DNA from: Microbacterium kunmingense
Lineage (GTDB): Bacteria; Actinomycetota; Actinomycetes; Actinomycetales; Microbacteriaceae
Assembly (NCBI RefSeq): GCF_023155745.1
Contig: NZ_JAKNUS010000009.1
Span: 86,288-150,287, forward strand
DNA length: 64,000 nt
Direction of reading: 5' to 3'
Shown in pieces: positions 59,435 through 64,000 of the stretch (the first letter of the stretch is position 1; every line of letters starts with the position of its first letter). The notes under the pieces are model-generated. The model saw only the letters and a list, made by a program, of their open reading frames with translations. It was not told where the DNA came from and made no database searches. The translations under genes and the position numbers were made by a program.

Positions 59435-60396
59435 TGAACGCAGCGGGACGACTAAGCCTGTATGGCGCTGGCGTGTTGGTGGCGTTCGGCGGAGTGTTCG
59501 GTATCGCAGCAGCGGTTGTGCCGGACAGTGCTGTGGCGAACTGGGTCGCCACAGCCAGCGACAGTTCCATGGCCGACCACGCCGGAATGGGCAGCGACGA
59601 CACCGCGGAAACCGTCACCATTCCCGGGGTGTCCTTATCCGGATACGGGTACGAACTCGGCCCGGTCACCGCACCGACGGTTGTCGGTGAGCCTGATGAG
59701 CTCAGGTTCCAGATCCTCGACGTCACCGGGACGCCGCTGACCGCGTACGAGACTTCCCACGAGAAGGACCTTCACCTGATCGCGGTGCGCACCGACGGAA
59801 CCGGGTTCCGGCACGTGCACCCGACGCTCGATGAGGCCACCGGAACGTGGTCGACACCGTGGAAGTGGGCAGACGCTGGCACCTACCGCGTGTACGCGGA
59901 CTTCGTGCCGGATGTGGCAGACGGCCCCGATAAGGTCACGCTGACCCGCACGGTCGAGGTCGCGGGCGAGTTCACCCCCACCCCGGCTATGACGACGTCC
60001 ACCACGAGCGAGGTCGACGGGTACACCGTGACCCTTGACGGGAACCTGACGGCGGAGACGAGCTCCGAACTGACCCTTTCGATCACCCGTGACGGGGAGC
60101 CGGTCACCACCCTGCAGCCGTACCTGGGCGCGTTCGGGCACCTGGTCGCGTTGCGCGACGGCGACCTGGCCTACCTGCACGTGCACGCGGAAGGCGAGAC
60201 TCCAAAGGACGGCGACACCGCCGGCCCCGACATCCGGTTCGCTGCCGAGGCGCCCACCGCCGGCCGCTACCTGCTCTACCTCGACTTCCAAGTCGACAGG
60301 CAGATTCACACCGCCCAGTTCGTCGTCGACGCCGGTCACGGCACCAACGGCACAGGCACGGATGACACCCACAGCGACACGGGCGACGATCACTGA
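59434..60396 (+). CDS. Secreted/anchored His-rich metal-resistance protein
   Basis: The 320-residue protein has a signal-anchor (LYGAGVLVAFGGVFGIAAAVV), a Met/His/Asp segment (SSMADHAGMGSDD), and two beta-rich modules. The first holds KDLHLIAVRTDGTGFRHVHPTLD and the second GHLVALRDGDLAYLHVHAEGETPKDGD. The tail ends in GTDDTHSDTGDDH. These HVHP and HVHA motifs are common in exported proteins of copper loci. Metal binding outside the membrane is inferred. It is translated with copZ and precedes copA by 36 bases. Confidence 0.82.
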   Translation: MNAAGRLSLYGAGVLVAFGGVFGIAAAVVPDSAVANWVATASDSSMADHAGMGSDDTAETVTIPGVSLSGYGYELGPVTAPTVVGEPDELRFQILDVTGTPLTAYETSHEKDLHLIAVRTDGTGFRHVHPTLDEATGTWSTPWKWADAGTYRVYADFVPDVADGPDKVTLTRTVEVAGEFTPTPAMTTSTTSEVDGYTVTLDGNLTAETSSELTLSITRDGEPVTTLQPYLGAFGHLVALRDGDLAYLHVHAEGETPKDGDTAGPDIRFAAEAPTAGRYLLYLDFQVDRQIHTAQFVVDAGHGTNGTGTDDTHSDTGDDH

Positions 60397-60432
60397 CCGC
60401 CCCCGTGACGATCTGAAGGAAGAAGGATCACC

Positions 60433-62706
60433 ATGAGCACCACCGCACCTACAGGTGCGACCGCAGACTCCGCGGTTGAACTCCAGATCGGCGGGATGAC
60501 TTGCGCGTCCTGCGCGATGCGGATCGAGAAGAAGCTGAACAAGCTCGACGGCGTCGCCGCGACAGTGAACTACGCCACCGAGAAGGCAAAGGTCACCGTG
60601 CCGGCCGGGTATGACCCGGGTCTGCTGGTCGCCGAGGTCGAAAAGACCGGGTACACCGCCGTACTTCCGGCGCCGAAGAAGACGAAGAACGACGCTGCGC
60701 AGGGCGAGGACGCGGACGACGCCGACCCGGAGCTGCGCAGCCTGCGCACCCGGCTGATCGTGTCGATCATTCTCAGCGTTCCGGTCATCGCGATGGCGAT
60801 GATCCCCGCGCTGCAGTTCACTTACTGGCAGTGGGCGTCGCTCGCGCTGGCGGCGCCGGTGATCGTGTGGGGCGCGTTCCCCTTCCACAAGGCCGCGTGG
60901 GCGAACCTGAAGCACGGCACCGCGACGATGGACACCCTCATCTCGATAGGCACCACCGCGGCGTTCCTGTGGTCGCTGTACGCGCTGTTCTTCGGCACCG
61001 CCGGCATCCCCGGCATGACACACCCGTTCGAGTTGACTCTCGCCCCCTCCGACGGGGCGGGGAATATCTACCTCGAAGTCGCCGCGGGGGTGACGATGTT
61101 CATCCTCCTCGGCCGCTACTTCGAGAAGCGGTCCAAGCGGCAGGCGGGAGCGGCGCTGCGTGCACTGCTGGAGATGGGCGCGAAAGACGTCGCGGTCCTG
61201 CGCGACGGGGTGGAGACGAAAATCCCTATCGACGACCTGCAGGTCGGTGACGAGTTCGTGGTCCGCCCGGGCGAGAAGATCGCCACCGACGGAGTCGTGG
61301 TCTCCGGCACCTCTGCGGTCGATGCGTCCATGCTGACCGGCGAGTCCGTCCCGGTCGAGGTGGGCGAGGGTGACCCGGTCACCGGCGCCACCGTGAACGC
61401 CGGCGGCCGCCTGGTCATCCGCGCCACCCGGGTGGGTTCGGACACGCAGCTGGCCCAGATGGCCAAGCTGGTCGAGGACGCCCAGACCGGCAAGGCCGAG
61501 GTGCAGCGCCTGGCCGACAGGATCTCCGGCGTGTTCGTGCCGATCGCAATCCTCATCGCGGTCGTCGCCTTCGGTGCCTGGTGGGGCGCGGGCTTCCCGA
61601 TCTCCGCCGCGTTCACCGCCGCCGTCGCTGTTCTCGTGATCGCGTGCCCCTGTGCGCTGGGACTGGCGACCCCGACCGCTCTGCTGGTCGGAACTGGGCG
61701 CGGCGCTCAGATGGGCATCCTGATCAAGGGCCCGGAGGTCCTGGAATCCACCCGTAAGGTCGACACCGTCGTGCTGGACAAGACCGGCACCGTCACCACC
61801 GGCAAGATGACCCTGGTCGACGTGATCACCGAGCCCGGTGTGAACCGGGACGAGCTGCTCCGCCTCGCCGGGGCACTGGAGGATGCCTCCGAGCACCCGA
61901 TCGCGCAGGCGATCGCCAAGGGCGCCACTCAGGAGACCGGCATTCTGCCTTCCGTGGAAGGTTTCACGAACCTGGAAGGCAAGGGTGTGCAGGGCGTCGT
62001 CGATGGGCGAGCGCTCGTCGTCGGCCGGGATTCGCTGCTGGCCGAGTGGTCGCTGCACCTGAGCGGAGAGGTCGCCCTGGCGAAAGCGAAGGCCGAAAGC
62101 GAAGGCAAGACCGTCGTGGCCGTCGGGTGGGACGGTGCCGCCCGCGGCATCCTCATCGTCGCCGACACCGTCAAGCCGACCAGCAAGGAGGCTATCGCCC
62201 AGCTCAAGGCGTTGGGTCTGACCCCGGTGCTGCTCACCGGTGACAACGAGGCGGTGGCCCGTCAGATCGCCGCCGAAGTCGGCATCGACCAGGTCATCGC
62301 CGAAGTCATGCCCAAAGACAAGGTCACCGTCGTCACCGGTCTGCAGGATGGCGGCAAGGTCGTCGCGATGGTCGGAGACGGCGTCAACGACGCCCCTGCA
62401 CTCGCACAGGCCGACCTGGGACTTGCGATGGGCACCGGGACCGATGTCGCCATCGAAGCATCCGACATCACCCTGGTCCGCGGAGACCTGCGCAGCGCAG
62501 CCGACGCGATCCGGCTGTCGCGCAAGACCCTCGGCACGATCAAGACCAACCTGTTCTGGGCCTTCGCCTACAACACCGCGGCGATCCCGATCGCCGCTCT
62601 CGGCCTCCTCAACCCGATGCTCGCCGGCGCCGCCATGGCCCTCTCCAGCGTGTTCGTCGTCGGCAACAGCCTGCGGCTGCGCGGATTCAAAAGCATCGCG
62701 CGCTGA
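60433..62706 (+). CDS. copA: Copper-exporting P1B-type ATPase
   Basis: The 757-residue pump has one N-terminal HMA domain with GMTCASC (Cys24, Cys27) and eight helices. The transmembrane metal site is [10 protein letters not shown] (Cys405, Cys407), the phosphorylation motif DKTGTVT starts at Asp449, the HP motif lies in SEHPIAQAI, and the hinge [10 protein letters not shown] is near residue 648. These features define Cu(I)-exporting CopA. The neighbours, a chaperone and a CsoR operator, confirm a copper role. GAAGGA precedes the ATG. Confidence 0.96.
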   Translation: MSTTAPTGATADSAVELQIGGMTCASCAMRIEKKLNKLDGVAATVNYATEKAKVTVPAGYDPGLLVAEVEKTGYTAVLPAPKKTKNDAAQGEDADDADPELRSLRTRLIVSIILSVPVIAMAMIPALQFTYWQWASLALAAPVIVWGAFPFHKAAWANLKHGTATMDTLISIGTTAAFLWSLYALFFGTAGIPGMTHPFELTLAPSDGAGNIYLEVAAGVTMFILLGRYFEKRSKRQAGAALRALLEMGAKDVAVLRDGVETKIPIDDLQVGDEFVVRPGEKIATDGVVVSGTSAVDASMLTGESVPVEVGEGDPVTGATVNAGGRLVIRATRVGSDTQLAQMAKLVEDAQTGKAEVQRLADRISGVFVPIAILIAVVAFGAWWGAGFPISAAFTAAVAVLVIACPCALGLATPTALLVGTGRGAQMGILIKGPEVLESTRKVDTVVLDKTGTVTTGKMTLVDVITEPGVNRDELLRLAGALEDASEHPIAQAIAKGATQETGILPSVEGFTNLEGKGVQGVVDGRALVVGRDSLLAEWSLHLSGEVALAKAKAESEGKTVVAVGWDGAARGILIVADTVKPTSKEAIAQLKALGLTPVLLTGDNEAVARQIAAEVGIDQVIAEVMPKDKVTVVTGLQDGGKVVAMVGDGVNDAPALAQADLGLAMGTGTDVAIEASDITLVRGDLRSAADAIRLSRKTLGTIKTNLFWAFAYNTAAIPIAALGLLNPMLAGAAMALSSVFVVGNSLRLRGFKSIAR

Positions 62707-62759
62707 CCGGGTCCTTCCCGCCAGCGCACCCACCACCCACATCGGAAGGAACACCACCC

Positions 62760-63002
62760 ATGTCCAGCTGTTGCAGCACCAGCGCCCCCACCCCCGGCGG
62801 ACGCGAAAACCTCCTCGACGGCACCACCGGCGCTGACATGACCACCTGCCCGGTCATGACCGGCAGCCCCGTCAACAAGGCCACCGCCGAGGCTGCCGGC
62901 CTGTTCCGCGACTACGAAGGCGAGCGGTACTACTTCTGCTGCGCCGGCTGCGGTCCCGCGTTCGACACCGACCCGGCCAAGTACGCCGCCGCCATGGCCT
63001 GA
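62760..63002 (+). CDS. YHS-domain metal-binding protein 1
   Basis: The 80-residue protein begins MSSCCSTSAPTPGG, with an N-terminal Cys pair, and contains CPVMTGSPVNKATAEAAGLF followed by RDYEGERYYFCCAGCGPAF, the YHS domain with a CCxxC cluster. YHS domains bind copper or other soft metals. It follows copA directly after GGAAGGA. A second close paralogue lies 125 bases downstream. Confidence 0.88.
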   Translation: MSSCCSTSAPTPGGRENLLDGTTGADMTTCPVMTGSPVNKATAEAAGLFRDYEGERYYFCCAGCGPAFDTDPAKYAAAMA

Positions 63003-63126
63003 CCCTTGTCCCGGGGATCCCCAACAAAGGGATACCGGGCCGCCAGACGCCAACGACCGGCCTTAATCCGAACCCTTGCCACACCCTCTACCTCGCTATT
63101 GACGAACGACAGGAGCAACACCCACC

Positions 63127-63339
63127 ATGAGCCACGATCACGACCATCACCATGAGGCCCCCGCCGACGCTGACGATGTCATCGTCTGTCCGGTGATGCC
63201 GGGCAGCACCGTCAGCAAGAGCGTTGCCGAAGCGCAGGGCCTATATCGGGACTACGAGGGCGAGCGGTATTGGTTCTGCTGCGCCGCGTGCGGCCCGCTT
63301 TTCGACGCCGACCCTGCCAAGTACGCCCACGCCACGTAA
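63127..63339 (+). CDS. YHS-domain metal-binding protein 2
   Basis: The 70-residue protein opens MSHDHDHHHEAPADADD, a His-rich metal-binding tail, then CPVMPGSTVSKSVAEAQGLY and RDYEGERYWFCCAACGPLF. Its YHS domain is very similar to that of the preceding gene, while the N-termini differ completely (Cys pair versus His cluster). A tandem duplication followed by tail exchange is likely. It is the last gene before the terminator. Confidence 0.88.
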   Translation: MSHDHDHHHEAPADADDVIVCPVMPGSTVSKSVAEAQGLYRDYEGERYWFCCAACGPLFDADPAKYAHAT

Positions 63340-63345
63340 ACCACG

Positions 63346-63380
63346 GTGTGGGGTCCGTGATCTCGTCACGGACCCCACAC
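63346..63380 (+). terminator. Perfect 15-pair hairpin terminator of the copper operon
   Basis: GTGTGGGGTCCGTGA at 63346-63360 and TCACGGACCCCACAC at 63366-63380 pair exactly around the loop TCTCG; a weak pyrimidine tract CTCCCTTTC follows. It ends the copZ-copA-YHS transcript. Confidence 0.88.
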
Positions 63381-63400
63381 CTCCCTTTCGAGGAGTACCC

Positions 63401-63417
63401 ATGACACCGCGCAAGAT
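63401..63417 (+). pseudogene. Start of a gene interrupted by the second IS element
   Basis: An ATG at 63401 after AGGAG opens MTPRKI and then runs straight into the IS terminal repeat at 63418. Only about six codons are left, too few to identify the gene. Its 3' part should lie beyond the far end of the IS. Confidence 0.55.
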
Positions 63418-63469
63418 TGAATCGCCCCGGGTCTCGTGGAGGGTCTGATTCCCCGAGAGGATGATGACT

Positions 63470-63796
63470 ATGCCAGCACCGAGGAAGTATCCGCCGGAAC
63501 TTCGTGAGCGTGCGATGCGGCTTGTGGCTGAGGCCCGGAAGGAGGATCCGGAGCTGTCGTTGAACCAGGCGGTGATCCGGATCGGGCAGCGTGTCGGGGT
63601 CAATCCCGACACGCTGCGGGGTTGGTGCAAACAGGCTCAGATCGACGCGGGCGAACGGCCCGGGACCACGACGAGCGAGGCTCAGCGCATCAAGGCGCTC
63701 GAAGCCGAAGTGCGCGAGCTGAAGCGGGCGAACGAGATCTTGTTGGCGGCCTCGTCGTTCTTCGCGCGGGAGCTCGACCCGCGACTGCCGTGGTAG
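63470..63796 (+). CDS. IS3-family transposase OrfA (second element)
   Basis: The 108-residue protein has the helix-turn-helix (PRKYPPELRERAMRLVAEARK, IGQRVGVNPDTLRGWCKQAQ) and a coiled segment EAEVRELKRANEILLAASSFF. ATG at 63470 lies nine bases after GAGAGG; two further in-frame ATGs at 63461 and 63464 are too close to it. Its last seven bases overlap orfB in the -1 frame. Confidence 0.9.
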   Translation: MPAPRKYPPELRERAMRLVAEARKEDPELSLNQAVIRIGQRVGVNPDTLRGWCKQAQIDAGERPGTTTSEAQRIKALEAEVRELKRANEILLAASSFFARELDPRLPW

Positions 63797-64000
63797 TTCA
63801 GTTCATCGACGATCATCGTGACCGGTTCGGGGTCGAGCCGATCTGCCGGGTGCTCACCGAGCACCACGTGCCGATCGCTCCGTCCGGTTACTACGCGTTC
63901 AAGAAGCGGCCCCCGTCGGCGCGGACGATCAGCGATGCGGAGATGATCGTGGAGATCGAGAAGGTGTTCTGGGACCGCAAGCTGGGCCGCGGGATCAGCG
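63790..64000 (+). CDS. IS3-family transposase OrfB, 5' part only
   Basis: From GTG at 63790 the frame reads VVVQFIDDHRDRFGVEPICR, then VLTEHHVPIAPSGYYAFKKRP and a segment ending KLGRGIS at the window edge. The start matches the OrfB of the first element (YIDEHRDRFGVEPICQVL) at most positions. The DDE catalytic core lies outside the window. Confidence 0.88.
   Translation, partial: MVVQFIDDHRDRFGVEPICRVLTEHHVPIAPSGYYAFKKRPPSARTISDAEMIVEIEKVFWDRKLGRGIS

Larger units (their letters stand above)
63418..64000 (+). mobile_element. Second IS3-family element (runs off right edge)
   Basis: The left terminal repeat TGAATCGCCCCGGGT starts at 63418 and shares CGCCCCGGGT and, further in, TGGAGG with the IS at 51231. 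OrfA and the start of OrfB follow in the standard order. The two elements are related but not copies: OrfA proteins align throughout yet differ at many positions, and this one has a GAGAGG site before its start. Its right end is outside the window. Confidence 0.88.

Noticed and set aside
59635..62757. 1040-codon open frame antisense to copA and its neighbour
   Set aside because: It is an exact shadow of the strongly supported CopA frame in GC-rich DNA, with Arg/Gly/Asp-rich low-complexity content and no ribosome site.

Overview
The window is GC-rich DNA from an actinobacterium, most likely a Microbacterium or close relative (Microbacteriaceae). The evidence is very high GC at third codon positions, dense short operons with ATGA/GTGA overlaps, WYL-domain regulators, a DUF222/HNH endonuclease, an M23 peptidase with a Microbacterium-style N-terminus, and a DtxR/IdeR iron box. 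The species assignment is inference; no rRNA gene is present.

Positions 1-48600 look like ordinary chromosome. In order: the 5' end of a UvrD/PcrA helicase gene (minus), a lactonase, a broken PIN-toxin gene, an aldo/keto reductase, and an ABC-2 exporter with a membrane partner. Next come a ring-cleaving dioxygenase/esterase pair (MhqO/MhqD-like) behind a clear palindrome, and a TetR regulator divergent from a membrane protein across a three-copy operator. A DrrAB-like exporter is divergent from a WYL regulator, followed by a tRNA-like element. A six-gene overlapping operon of unknown pathway (16000-19197) is divergent from a MocR-type regulator. A siderophore uptake operon with a fused double permease has an iron box and is flanked by a family of intergenic inverted repeats. 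Further on are a spore-photoproduct-lyase-like radical SAM protein, a DUF222/HNH protein, and a WYL regulator fused to a P-loop kinase. A GT2 / PIG-L-methyltransferase / acyl-CoA-dehydrogenase operon, a NarL-type two-component system, a CoA transferase, a DUF418 protein, and an amino-acid decarboxylase with a small membrane protein complete this part.

At about 48600 a HAD phosphatase gene loses its 5' end and the sequence changes character. From there to the right edge the DNA looks like a mosaic mobile region: fragments of genes, a secreted peptide, a class E sortase, an integrase fragment cut by an IS3-family element (51231-52617), an apolipoprotein N-acyltransferase, an M23 peptidase, then a copper-resistance block. 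The copper block holds a frameshifted BNR lipoprotein, a DUF305 lipoprotein, a DUF6153-like protein, a CsoR-type operator, a CopZ-like chaperone, a secreted His-rich protein, a CopA ATPase and two YHS-domain proteins. A strong terminator ends it, and a second, related IS3-family element begins at 63418 and runs off the edge, having hit a gene seven codons after its start. The two related IS elements in the same orientation make a composite-transposon-like arrangement around the copper genes, but this cannot be proved without the sequence to the right.
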